Shown here: piece by piece, positions 33,443 through 43,500 of the stretch
How the letters are laid out: the number at the start of each line of letters is the position of its first letter
Numbering within the stretch: position 1 is the stretch's first letter
DNA from: an uncultured Halomicronema sp.
GTDB taxonomy: Bacteria > Cyanobacteriota > Cyanobacteriia > Phormidesmidales > Phormidesmidaceae
Assembly: GCA_937899725.1 (NCBI GenBank)
Contig: CALCCA010000148.1
Location: 1 to 53,498 of the forward strand
Reading direction: 5' to 3'
DNA length: 53,498 bases
The notes under the pieces: generated by a model
Databases searched by the model: none
What the model saw: only the letters and a program-made list of their open reading frames with translations
What the model was told of the DNA's origin: nothing
Made by a program: the position numbers and the translations under genes

Positions 33443-36400
33443 AGGGCAAATTCCTCCCGGTCGGCAGCGTCGTCTACGGGGCGCGTCTGGAGTTGCGCTA
33501 GCAATTGCTTTTGCTCCAGCCGCTGGGCCAGTCCAGCCACGGTGGTCGCTTCAAATAGGTCAATCACCGTCACCTCCACAGCGAAGCAGTTCAACAGTTG
33601 CGCCACTAACTGGGTCGCCAGCAGGGAATGCCCCCCCAGCTCAAAAAAGTCATCGTGAATGCCCACTCGTTCGACGCTCAAAACCTGAGAAAAAATCGCC
33701 GCCAGGGTTGTTTCCGCTTCATTGCGAGGGGCCACATAGGTGGTTTCTGGAGACTCCAGGGCCGGGGCCGGGAGCGATCGCACATCCACCTTGCCGTTGG
33801 GCGTCAGCGGTAGAGTCTCTAACGGCACGAAGGTCGAAGGGACGAGGTAATGGGGGAGTCGTTCGGAGAGGAACTGGCGGAGGGAGGGCTTGGGAGCTTC
33901 GGAGAGTGGGGGCTTGGGGGGATGGGAGAGTCGGTCGGTCGTTAGAGATTCTTCCTGTTCCCTATTCCCTGTTCCCTGTTCCCTATTCCCTGTTCCCTGT
34001 TCCCTATTCCCTATTTCCTTCTGCCTTCCACCTTCTGCCTTCACGACATAGGCCACCAACCGCTTATCTCCCGGCAGGTCTTCTCGCACGATGACGACGC
34101 TGGCTTTGACATCAGGATGCTGGTTGAGCTGGTTTTCGATTTCGGCAGGTTCCACGCGGAAGCCGCGAATCTTGGCCTGATCGTCAATGCGGCCCAGCAG
34201 CTTAATGCGACCATCAGGGAGATGGCAGGCAAGGTCGCCAGTTTTGTAAAGCAGGGAAGAGGATTGGATGGATAGGTTTTGATTTTGTTCTTGGTTATTG
34301 GTTATTGGTTCCAGCGGTTGGGTTTGAGGTTCTGGGTTTTCCCTGTTCCCTATTCCCTGTTCCCTATTCCCTTCTGCCTTGCCATAAAACGGATTCGGCA
34401 CAAATCGTTCAGCGGTCAAAGCGGGTCGATTGCGGTAGCCCCGAGCGAGGCCTACGCCACCGATGTGAAGTTCGCCGATCGCGCCTACAGGCAAAAGCTG
34501 TAGCTGGTCGTCGAGCACGTAGAGCTGTTTGTTGGCGCTAGGTCGGAGGGTGGGTTGGACGGGGTCGCCGTTACCGCAGGGCACCATGCTGGCGTTAACA
34601 GTGGTTTCGGTCGGGCCATAGGCGTTGATAAAGCGCCGTCCCTGGCTCCAGGTGTTGATCAGCTCTGGCGAGGGGGCTTCACCGCCAACGAGCACCATAC
34701 GCAGGTCAGGAAAATCGCCATAGGGGACGCTGACTAGCGCGGAGGGCGTGATGGTGATGTGGGTAACGCGATGGCGACGCAGTAGGTCAGCCAGACCCGA
34801 ACCGGGCAGCAGGGTCTCGTTAGCGGCCAACAGGAGGCGGGCTCCAGTAGCCAGAGCCATGACGATTTCGGGAATGCAAGCATCGAAGCTAAAGGAGAAA
34901 AACTGCAGCACGCAGTCGCCCGATCGCACGTCACAAACGCGAATTTTGTCTTCGGTCAGGTTGGTCAGCCCACCATGGGAAACTAGGACGCCTTTGGGGG
35001 TGCCAGTGGAGCCTGAGGTGTAGATCAGATAGGCGAGGGCGTTGGGAGAGTAGAGCAGTAGGGGAGTGGGGGAGTGGGTGGGTTGGGCAATGATGGCGGC
35101 GTGATCGCGCGTCAAATCCACCATCTTCACCGTAGGGTGGGCCCTGCCCACGACAGCCTGACTCGTTGCCAGCAAAGCACTCGTGGTAATCAGTACCGCC
35201 GCTTGAGAGTCTGCCAGCATAAAGGACAGCCGCTCCGGGGGATAAGTGGGATCAAGGGGCAAATAAGCGCCCCCGGCTTTCAGCACAGCCAGCAACGCCA
35301 CGATCATGTCGGGCGATCGCGCTAGACAAATCCCGACAATCATTTCGGGGCCAACGCCGAGAGCTTGCAGGTGGTGGGCGAGTTGATTGCTGCGGTGGTT
35401 GAGTTCGGCGTAGGTGACCGATTGCGGTTCGAGGTCGTCGAAGACTATTGCGATCGCGTCGGGGGTGCGCGCAGCCTGAGCCTCAAACAGGTGATGGAAG
35501 CCGCGATTGCGGGCATAGGGCATTTGGGTGTCATTCCACTCAACCAACTGCTGGTGCTGCTCGGCGGCAGTTAGCAGAGGCAGTTCGGCGATGGGTTGAT
35601 GGGGCGCGGCCGCGATGCCTGTCAACAGGGTTTGAAAATGAGCCACCATCCGGCGGATAGTCTCCGGTTCAAACAAATCGCGATTGTACTCAAAGCCACC
35701 GGCGATGCCGTCTGGAGTTTCGTAGAGATCGACGCTGAGATCGAGCTTGGCGGTGGCATAAGCTTGAGGCAGCGGTTTTAAGGTCAGCCCCGGCAGCGAA
35801 ATCGCCGACTGAGGGGCATTCTCCAGGCGAAATTTGACCTGAAACAAGGGGTTGTAACTGAGATCCCGCTCCGGCTGTAGAACTTCCACCAACTTCTCAA
35901 AGGGCAAGTCCTGATGTTCATAGGCTTGGTAAGTGGTGACTTTGAGCTGTTCCAGCACATCGAGAAAGGTTGCTTGGGGGGTGAGGCGAGATCGCAGCAC
36001 CAGAGTGTTCACAAAGAAGCCGATTAGTCCTTCGACCTCGGCGTGGTTGCGATTAGCGATGGGTGTGCCCACGAGCACATCCGGCTGTCCGGTATAACGA
36101 AACAGCAACACCTTGAAGGCCGTCAGCAGAGTCACAAATAGCGTGGTGGAGTGTTTCTGAGCCAAGGATTTGAGGCGATCGCTTAGGTCTGCTGACAGCG
36201 CAAAATTTTCCACGGCACCGCGAAAGGTCTGTACTCGCGCCCGAGGAAAATCCGTCGGCAGTTGCAGCACCGGTAGCGGACCGGAGAGCTGCTCTCGCCA
36301 GTAGCGCAACTGTCGTTCCAATACCTCACCCTGCAGCCACTCACGCTGCCACACGGCAAAATCGCCGTACTGAATGGGCAGGGTCGGCAGGGCCGGATCA

Positions 36401-37095
36401 GCCCCGGTCAGATGAGCGCGGTAGAGCCAGGCCAATTCCTGCAGCAGCACCTCCATCGACCAGCCGTCGGCGATGATGTGGTGCATCGTCAACAGCACCA
36501 CCGATTCCAGCTCCGCCAACTGCAGCAGCGTCACCCGCAGCAGCGGTGCCTGGGTCAAATCGAAGCGGATTTGGGCCGCCGCGATCGCCTGCTGTCGCAC
36601 CTCAGCTTCCTGCTCGGAGGGGGGCAGCGGGCGAAGATCTCGCGGTTCGATAGCGATGGGTGCGGGAGCGATCACCGCCTGCATGGGTTGTCCCTCCACC
36701 GTGACGAATCGAGTTCGCAAGGCTTCGTGACGCTCAATCAGGGCATTAAAGCTCTGACTAAAGGCGGCTTCGTCTAAAAATCCCTGCACCTGAATCGCGA
36801 GGGGAATGTTGTAGACCGCCCCCTCCTGCTGCATCTGCTCCAAAAACCACAGCCGCTGTTGAGCAAACGACACCGGCAAGGGTCCCGTCCGGGGCACCGG
36901 CTGAATGGTGGCGGGGGCCGTCGGCTCGTGCTGGCGCAAAAACGCCAGAATTTCTGCCTTCCGTGCCTGGAGTTGAGCACTCAAATCATCGGTCAGCACC
37001 GCTTCTGGAGCATTACAGCGCAGGCGATCGCCCTCCGCCCAGAGCTGCACTTCTTGCTGATAGAGATCCGACAAAAATTGTTCAAGGGTCTTCAT
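33439..37095 (-). CDS. NRPS: TubC docking-C-A-PCP, terminal extension module
   Basis: This is a 1218-residue protein. A TubC-type docking domain (1-55, with QLWAEGDRLRCNAPE) leads into an LCL-type condensation domain (70-510, HHIIADGWS at 205-213). An adenylation domain (535-1110) and a carrier with FELGGHS (S1157) follow. Pocket residues by GrsA alignment read D738 A739 P742 T781 L802 G804 A825 V833 N834 K1102. I do not recognise this code; the D-A-x-T...A-V pattern is closest to aromatic codes. A8 is atypical (RVEPAEIE for RIELGEIE) and A10 is NGKVDV. Repeat-derived insertions lie at A6-A7 and A8-A9. It overlaps both neighbours by four bases and is followed by the hydroxylase-reductase, which probably acts on its product. 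Confidence 0.93.
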   Translation of the reverse strand: MKTLEQFLSDLYQQEVQLWAEGDRLRCNAPEAVLTDDLSAQLQARKAEILAFLRQHEPTAPATIQPVPRTGPLPVSFAQQRLWFLEQMQQEGAVYNIPLAIQVQGFLDEAAFSQSFNALIERHEALRTRFVTVEGQPMQAVIAPAPIAIEPRDLRPLPPSEQEAEVRQQAIAAAQIRFDLTQAPLLRVTLLQLAELESVVLLTMHHIIADGWSMEVLLQELAWLYRAHLTGADPALPTLPIQYGDFAVWQREWLQGEVLERQLRYWREQLSGPLPVLQLPTDFPRARVQTFRGAVENFALSADLSDRLKSLAQKHSTTLFVTLLTAFKVLLFRYTGQPDVLVGTPIANRNHAEVEGLIGFFVNTLVLRSRLTPQATFLDVLEQLKVTTYQAYEHQDLPFEKLVEVLQPERDLSYNPLFQVKFRLENAPQSAISLPGLTLKPLPQAYATAKLDLSVDLYETPDGIAGGFEYNRDLFEPETIRRMVAHFQTLLTGIAAAPHQPIAELPLLTAAEQHQQLVEWNDTQMPYARNRGFHHLFEAQAARTPDAIAIVFDDLEPQSVTYAELNHRSNQLAHHLQALGVGPEMIVGICLARSPDMIVALLAVLKAGGAYLPLDPTYPPERLSFMLADSQAAVLITTSALLATSQAVVGRAHPTVKMVDLTRDHAAIIAQPTHSPTPLLLYSPNALAYLIYTSGSTGTPKGVLVSHGGLTNLTEDKIRVCDVRSGDCVLQFFSFSFDACIPEIVMALATGARLLLAANETLLPGSGLADLLRRHRVTHITITPSALVSVPYGDFPDLRMVLVGGEAPSPELINTWSQGRRFINAYGPTETTVNASMVPCGNGDPVQPTLRPSANKQLYVLDDQLQLLPVGAIGELHIGGVGLARGYRNRPALTAERFVPNPFYGKAEGNREQGIGNRENPEPQTQPLEPITNNQEQNQNLSIQSSSLLYKTGDLACHLPDGRIKLLGRIDDQAKIRGFRVEPAEIENQLNQHPDVKASVVIVREDLPGDKRLVAYVVKAEGGRQKEIGNREQGTGNREQGTGNREQEESLTTDRLSHPPKPPLSEAPKPSLRQFLSERLPHYLVPSTFVPLETLPLTPNGKVDVRSLPAPALESPETTYVAPRNEAETTLAAIFSQVLSVERVGIHDDFFELGGHSLLATQLVAQLLNCFAVEVTVIDLFEATTVAGLAQRLEQKQLLAQLQTRPVDDAADREEFAL
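33889..34038. repeat. In-frame insertion at A8-A9 of the last module
   Basis: Nine tandem 7-base units of TGTTCCC/TATTCCC type fill 33956-34018, flanked by irregular G-rich units. On the minus strand they read NREQGTG heptads followed by a proline-rich stretch. They sit between LVAYVV and LPHYLVP of the adenylation domain. Confidence 0.9.
34252..34383. repeat. In-frame insertion at A6-A7 of the last module
   Basis: Heptamer-like units (TTGGTTA, GGTTCTG, TTCCCTA types) insert about 44 residues (EGNREQGIGNREN, then PEPQTQPLEPITNNQEQNQN). They lie between the conserved RFVPNPF and LLYKTGDL, where about eight residues are normal. Confidence 0.85.
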
Positions 37096-40000
37096 AGCTC
37101 AATCTCCTTACGTCCCGCTGCCGCCACGGGGGAATTCAAGGTCATCTGCAGGGCGTCGATATGAACAGCCAAATCCGCAACGGTGGGGTGCTCAAACATC
37201 ACCCGCAGCGGAATATCTAGCTCAAATGTTTTGCGCAATCGCGTATTCACCCGCGTGGCACTGAGAGAATTGCCACCTAGCTCAAAAAAGTTATCGGCCA
37301 CACTCACCGCCTCCAACTGCAGCACGGTCTGCCAAATGTCGGCAATGCGCCCTTCAGTCGCTGTTTGAGGCGATCGCGCCGCGACTCTTTCTGGGAGATC
37401 GGGTGTTGGTAGGGCTTTGCGGTTGACCTTGCCATTGGGCAACAGCGGCAGCGCCGCCAGCGTGACGAATTGACTCGGCACCATATAGGGGGGGAGGTGG
37501 TCAGTGAGGTAGGTGCGGAGTGAGGGAGTGGGGAGTTTTTGGTTATGGGTTATTCGTTCTTGGTTATTCGTTATGGATGCTCCGTTATCCACCACGTAGG
37601 CAATCAACTGGGGGTCACTAGTGTTGTCTTCTCGCAGTACGACAACCGCTTGCGATACATCGGGATGCTGAGTGAGGACGGCTTCGATTTCGCCGAGTTC
37701 AATGCGGAAGCCGCGCAGCTTTACCTGATGGTCAATGCGGCCCAGATATTCGAGGGTGCCATCGGGGCGGTAGCGGGCGCGATCGCCAGTTTTGTAAAGG
37801 GTGGATGGGTGGTTGAGTAGTTGGGTGGAGGGGTTTTGACTTTGTTCTGGGTTGTTAGTTATTGGTTGTTGGTTATTGGTTATTGGTTCTGGGCTGTTGG
37901 TTATAGGGTCTGGATATAGGGTTCTGAATTCTTCCTGTTCCCTGTCGCCTATTCCCTGTCGCCTGTTCCCTATTCCCGCCTCAAACGGATTCGGTACAAA
38001 TCGTTCGGCCGTCAAATCAGGACGATGCCAATAGCCACGAGCGACGCCGAGGCCGCCGATGTAGAGTTCGCCGGGAATGCCGGGGGGCACGAGGCGCTGC
38101 TGGGAGTCGAGCAGATAAATTTGGGTGTTGGCGATGGGCCGACCAATTGGGACGGTGGTACTGGGAGGTGATTTGGGTTGGCAGGGCCAGGCAGTGACGT
38201 CGATCGCGGCCTCGGTAGGGCCATATAGATTGTGGAGTTCCACACTGGGCAGGGTCTGGAAGAATTGGGTTTGCAGGCTAGAGGGCAGGGTTTCGCCGCT
38301 ACAAATGACCCGCTTGAGGCTGGTGCAATTAGCCACGTTGGGGGCTTCGAGAAAGGCGGTCAGCATGGCGGGCACGAAGTGGAGAGTCGTGATTTGCTCT
38401 CGTTGGATCAGCTCGACTAGATAGGCGCTGTCTTTGTGGCCTGCGGGACGGGCTAGCACTAGGCAGGCTCCCGTCATCAGGGGCCAAAACATTTCCCAGG
38501 CGGAGACGTCGAAGCTGAGGGGCGTTTTTTGCAGAACGCAGTCAACAGTGGTCAGAGGGTAGGCGTCTTGCATCCAACAGAGGCGGTTGACGAGGCCGCG
38601 ATGGGTATTGATGACACCTTTGGGACGACCAGTGGAGCCGGAGGTGTAGAGGAGGGAGATGGGGTGTTGGGGAAGGAGGGAAGTGGTGGAGTGAGGGAGT
38701 GGGCTTCGACGTGAGCTCAGCCGAACGGGAGTGGTGAAGTGAGTGAGGGGTTCACTGAGGTTGATGTAATGATGGCTGGAAGTCAGAAGATCGGTGAGAG
38801 TCGCGGTGAGATCTTGAGTGGGGGAGTGGGTGATTATGACGGGGGGTGCGGCGTCTTGGAGCATCCAGGTGAGGCGATCGCGGGGATAGCTGGGGTCGAG
38901 GGGGAGGTAAGCCCCCCCCGCTTTGAGGATGCCAAACAGGGCTACGGCGAGGTCGAGAGAGCGATCCACGCAGACGGCAACGGGTACTTCGGGGCCAACG
39001 CCGAGGCTTTGTAAATGGTGGGCGAGCTGGTCAGCTCTGGCGTTGAGGTCGCGGTAGGTCAGGGTTTCGTCTTCAAAGCGAACCGCGATCGCCTCGGGGG
39101 TGCGCTCAACCTGGGCGTCGATTAGGGCGGGGAGGGGGCAATCGCTGGGATAGTCGGTGGCGGTCTGGTTCCAGAGATGAATTTGGGCCTGTTCGGCAGG
39201 AGTAAGCAGCGGGATGTATCTGAGCCATTTGTGGGTCGTCAGTCCCATCAGCAGACCCTCCAGGTGGGTCAGCAGGCGATGAATGGCGTCTTGAGGGAAG
39301 CGATCGCTGCGATATTTGGCCGCCAGCGACAGGTGTTCTCCTGTTGAGACCAGCAGGGTCAACGGGAAGTGGGTCCATTCGATGAACCTGACGTCGGCCA
39401 GGGCCAGATCTGATTGCCCGGCCAGCAGGGCGGCATTGACGGGGTAGTTTTCTAGCACCAGCAGGCAGTCGAAGAGCGCTTGTCCAGGGGGCAATTCGCT
39501 CCAGGTCTGGACATCCATCAGGGCACTGTATTCGTAGGTGGAGGCGCTGGCGCGATCGCGCTGCAGCTGCTGTAACCAAGGGATGACCTCAGCGGCTTCG
39601 GGCACTTGCACCCGCACCGGCAGGGTATTGATGAACAGGCCCACCATGGCTGCAGCACTGGGGATGGCGGGTGGACGACCCGCACCGGTGGCCCCAAAGA
39701 CGACATCGTCGCGATCGCAATAGCGGCTCAGGAGCAAGCCTAAAGCCCCCTGAATGAGGGTGTTCAAGGTGAGCTGATGCGCCTGGGCAAATGTTTTCAG
39801 TTGAGCGGTCTGCCCGGGGGAGAGGAGATGATGTTGCTCGGTGGGGGCCGCAGCGGCGGTGATAAGGGGTGCCCCGATGGGCAGGAGCGTGGGATCGCTA
39901 AAACCCTGAAGATAGCTTTGCCAAAAGGTCTGAGCCGCCGGAGCAGGTTGGGCTTGAAGCCAGGTGAGGTAGTGAGCGTAGGGAGGGGGAGTGATTGGAG

Positions 40001-40547
40001 GATGGGGAGATGAGGAGATCGATGGGGTACTTTCGGGTAACCGAGTGATAGCGAAATATTGGCTAAAGACGGTTTTGAGGAGATTGGCGGCGGACCAGCC
40101 ATCGAGGATGAGGTGGTGATAGGCCCAGATCAGGTGATGGGTGCGATCTCCCACTTGCATCAAGGCCAACCGCATGAGCGGTGGGGTGTGCAGGTCAAAG
40201 GGTTGGGTCTGGTTGCAGTCCAAAAAGACTTGCAGGCGGGTGGCCTGAAGTTCTGGGGACTGACTGCGCCAGTCTTGGTGTACCCACGGCAGTTCGACCT
40301 GGCGATACACCACCTGAAAGGGATCGTCGCGCTGTTCCCAATAAAAGCCGGTGCGGAGCACGTCATAGTGGGTCACGGCCTGCTGCCAAGCCTGGTGTAG
40401 GGCTGCGGCATCCAATTCTCCCGTCAGGGTCAACACAATTTGCGGCACGTAGACACCGGACTCTGGGGCCAGCAGCGTGTGGAACAGGATGCCCTGTTGC
40501 ATGGGTGACAGGGGGTAGATATTTTCAATATTTTTGCGTTTGTCCAT
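37092..40547 (-). CDS. NRPS: C-A(Ser)-PCP module
   Basis: This is a 1151-residue protein. The condensation domain (8-450) begins IENIYPLSPMQQGILFHTLL, the start typical of DCL domains that accept a D-residue, with HHLILDGWS at 144-152. This matches the epimerase ending the preceding protein. The adenylation pocket reads D680 V681 W684 H723 I748 S750 L774 I782 D783 K1040. This is one residue from the serine codes DVWHLSLIDK and DVWHFSLVDK, so serine is predicted. The carrier serine is S1094 in FFELGGNS. Three insertions of repeat DNA occur, at A2-A3, A6-A7 and A8-A9. The stop overlaps the next start. Confidence 0.94.
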   Translation of the reverse strand: MDKRKNIENIYPLSPMQQGILFHTLLAPESGVYVPQIVLTLTGELDAAALHQAWQQAVTHYDVLRTGFYWEQRDDPFQVVYRQVELPWVHQDWRSQSPELQATRLQVFLDCNQTQPFDLHTPPLMRLALMQVGDRTHHLIWAYHHLILDGWSAANLLKTVFSQYFAITRLPESTPSISSSPHPPITPPPYAHYLTWLQAQPAPAAQTFWQSYLQGFSDPTLLPIGAPLITAAAAPTEQHHLLSPGQTAQLKTFAQAHQLTLNTLIQGALGLLLSRYCDRDDVVFGATGAGRPPAIPSAAAMVGLFINTLPVRVQVPEAAEVIPWLQQLQRDRASASTYEYSALMDVQTWSELPPGQALFDCLLVLENYPVNAALLAGQSDLALADVRFIEWTHFPLTLLVSTGEHLSLAAKYRSDRFPQDAIHRLLTHLEGLLMGLTTHKWLRYIPLLTPAEQAQIHLWNQTATDYPSDCPLPALIDAQVERTPEAIAVRFEDETLTYRDLNARADQLAHHLQSLGVGPEVPVAVCVDRSLDLAVALFGILKAGGAYLPLDPSYPRDRLTWMLQDAAPPVIITHSPTQDLTATLTDLLTSSHHYINLSEPLTHFTTPVRLSSRRSPLPHSTTSLLPQHPISLLYTSGSTGRPKGVINTHRGLVNRLCWMQDAYPLTTVDCVLQKTPLSFDVSAWEMFWPLMTGACLVLARPAGHKDSAYLVELIQREQITTLHFVPAMLTAFLEAPNVANCTSLKRVICSGETLPSSLQTQFFQTLPSVELHNLYGPTEAAIDVTAWPCQPKSPPSTTVPIGRPIANTQIYLLDSQQRLVPPGIPGELYIGGLGVARGYWHRPDLTAERFVPNPFEAGIGNRRQGIGDREQEEFRTLYPDPITNSPEPITNNQQPITNNPEQSQNPSTQLLNHPSTLYKTGDRARYRPDGTLEYLGRIDHQVKLRGFRIELGEIEAVLTQHPDVSQAVVVLREDNTSDPQLIAYVVDNGASITNNQERITHNQKLPTPSLRTYLTDHLPPYMVPSQFVTLAALPLLPNGKVNRKALPTPDLPERVAARSPQTATEGRIADIWQTVLQLEAVSVADNFFELGGNSLSATRVNTRLRKTFELDIPLRVMFEHPTVADLAVHIDALQMTLNSPVAAAGRKEIEL
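37521..37586. repeat. In-frame insertion at A8-A9 of the serine module
   Basis: Short TTGGTTA/GGTTCTT-type heptamers encode NNQERITHNQKL on the minus strand, between LIAYVV and LPPYMVP. It is the smallest of the A8-A9 insertions. Confidence 0.75.
37800..37982. repeat. In-frame insertion at A6-A7 of the serine module
   Basis: About 60 extra residues (GIGNRRQGIGDREQEEF, then repeated PITNN and a STQLLNHPST end) lie between RFVPNPF and LYKTGDRARY. The DNA is TTATTGG-like and TTCCCTA-like heptamers. The STQLLNHPSTLYKTGD end is shared with the glycine module at 46042-46182, implying gene conversion or insertion before duplication. Confidence 0.85.
38658..38741. repeat. Dispersed 28-base element and G-rich repeat inside A2-A3 of the serine module
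   Basis: The element at 38701-38728 begins GGGCTTCGAC and ends CTCAGCCGAACGG, identical to the copy at 45704-45731. It encodes PVRLSSRRSPLPH in the minus-strand frame, just before the core motif SLLYTSGSTG. Confidence 0.9.
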
Positions 40548-40557
40548 AAGTTACCCC

Positions 40558-43500
40558 CTAAAGATCGGCCAGAAGATCGTCGAGTTCCGCCTGGCTGAGT
40601 GACATTTGTGGAAAGTCGGATGGCGTGTAGCCGACATCCTCATCGGTGGTGAGGCAGTGCTCGATGAGCTGTTGCAGCGTAGCGATAAAGCCTTCGGCCA
40701 GGGCGGCGATCGTCGCGCGGCGGTGAATGGCGGTACTGTAGGCCCAATGCAGGTGTAGCTGTCCGCGGCTGACCAGCCCATCAATTTCGAGCAGGGTGGG
40801 GCGTGCATCCTCCGGGCTGCGAGCGGCCCCAGTCGGTTCTGAGGCGGGGACAAAGTGCTCATCCGCCGCCCACACCTGATCGAGCTGTCCTAAATAGTTA
40901 AAGCGCACCTCTGCCACTGCCGACGGCCAGAAATCCTGGTGCAGATAGCGTCCTACGCCGTAGCCCAGCCCCCGATGCGGCACTGCCCGCAAGGTTTCTT
41001 TCACCTGCTTCAGGGCCGTGCCCAGGGTGGGCGCAGCCGTCAGGTCTAAATCGATGGGAAAGAGCGTCGTAAACCAGCCCACCGTGCGAGTCAGATCGAT
41101 ATCAGTAGTCTCAGCACCAGGAAGCGCTTCTCGCCCGTGGCCTTCCAGTTCTAGTCGCAGTCGCCGCGTCCCCGTCCAAGATTCAAAGGCCAGCACCAGG
41201 GCCGTCAACAGCAAGTCGTTGATCTGCATCGAGTAAGCCCCGGGTACCTCTTGCAACAGGCGGCGCGTATCCGCCTCGCTGAGGCTAACCGTTACCCGAT
41301 CCGCGATCGCCAGCCGATTGTCGGCACTGGCAAAATCCCTGGGTAAGGGCTCCATTGGGGTATCCGCGATGCCTTGCCAGTAGGCTTTCTCGGCTGTCAG
41401 CGCGGGGGTCCGGGCATAGGTGTTGAGCTGCTCGGCCCACTGTTTAAAGGCCGTCGTCTTGGTCGGTAGCTGTGCCATCTGACCCTGCTCCAGCTGTCCG
41501 TAAACGAGGCGTAAATCTGCCAGCAAAATCCGCCAGGAGACTCCATCAATGCCCAGATGATGGCACACCAGCAAGAGGCGATGCTCTTCCTCAAAGTCGA
41601 AATAGGCGACCTTTAACAATGGCCCCGTCGCCAGGTCAAAGCCGGTTTGTAACTCTTGGGCGGTATCCGCGATTGCCCCAGGCAAATCCGCCACTGGGCC
41701 GCTGACCACCGTTAGCGGTACCGACCCCGGTGCTTGCCACTGCTGCTGCCAGCCTGCATCCGTCTGCACAAAACTCGCCCGCAGAGCATCGTGATGGTCT
41801 AGCAGTCGCGCCAAGGCTTGCTCTAGCAGCAATGGACGCATCGGCTGGCGCACCGCCAGCAATAACGCCTGATTCCAGTGGTGCGGATGCTGTAGCCCCT
41901 GCTCAAAGAACCAGTGCTGGATGGGCGTCAATCCCCCAGTACCCGTCACCAGCCCCTGCTCTGCCAGTACCTCAGTCCGACTCGATACCACCGTTGCCAG
42001 TCGAGCGATTGTCTGATGTTGAAACAGATCCTTTGGCGTCAGGTGCAGTCCCTGCTGATGGGCCTTAGCGATCGCCTGTAGCGCCAAAATCGAATCGCCC
42101 CCCAGCGCAAAGAAACTGTCCTGTATCCCCACCTGATCGACTGGCAGCAGTTCGGTCCAAATAGCTGCCAGCTTCTCTTCTGCCGCCGTCATCGGTGCAC
42201 TGTCCTGAGCTGCTGCCGCCAATACTGTTGGGATGGGCAACGCTTGACGATCAAGCTTGCCATTCGGTAGACGCGGCAGGTCATCCAGCTGCATGAAGAA
42301 ACTCGGGAGCATGTAGTCAGGGAGCTGCTCGGCGAGGAAGGAGCGGAGGGTGGAGGAGAGTGGATGAGTGGATGAGTGGATGGGTGGATGGGTGGATGGG
42401 TACTGGGTATCAGGTTCTAGGCTCTGGGTTCTCCCTATTTCCCTATTTCCTATTCCCTGTCCCCTATTCCTTGTTCCCTTCGTTACCACATACGCCACTA
42501 ATCGCTGCGTCCCGTTTTCATCTGTCCAGGGGGTGACGACAGCTTGGTCAATGTCAGAGTGGCTGAGCAGGGTAGTCTCGATTTCGCCAAGCTCGATGCG
42601 GAAGCCGCGCAGCTTGACCTGGTTATCCAGACGACCCAGGAATTCGAGGTTACCGTCGGGGCGGTAGCGGACGCGATCGCCGGTTTTGTACAAAATTTGC
42701 CCTGTAGGGGCGTAGGGCTCTGCGCCCAGGGCAAGATTCGGGTGATGTGGCGAGGATTCTGCCTTGGGCGTACCACCGTACGCCCCTACCGTAAACGGAT
42801 TTGGAATAAAGCGTTCAGCGGTCAAATCCGGTCGATTCAGGTAGCCGCGCGCCAGGCCATCGCCGCCCAGGTACAGCTCCCCGGGGACGTTGATGGGGAC
42901 GGGTTGTCCGTGGGCATCCAGGACGTGGGCTTGGGTATTAGCGATCGGACGACCGATGGTAACGCTCTCCGACTGTTCCGGTATCCGAGCATAGGTAGAG
43001 TAAGTGGTGTCTTCGGAAGGCCCATAGAGGTTGAAGACATGTTGAATGTGCGGCAACTGGTAAAGCTGCTGCACCAGGGTGGGCTGTAGCGGTTCGCCCG
43101 CTAGGTTGATGGTCGTGACGCTACTGGGGATGCCGTTGGTACGCAGGAGGGCAGCGATCGCCGATGGGACGGTATTCACCAGCGTGACTTCGCTGGCTGC
43201 TGGTAACTCAGGAAGTTGGAGCACATTTTCTGCCAGGATGACAGTACCGCCGCCGCTCAACGGCACAAAGAGTTCAAAAATGGAGAGATCGAAGCAGAGG
43301 GATGTACCGGCCAGGACGCCGCTGAGCTGTTCTGGGGAAAATACTGTCTGCGCCCAGCTACACAGGGCTACTGGGCTGTGATGCTCAATGGCCACCCCTT
43401 TGGGCTTGCCGGTGGAGCCGGAGGTGTAAATGACGTAGGCTAAATGGTTGGCGCTGCCCTGGCCAGTGGGATTGGTCATGGGGAATTCGGATAACTTGTC

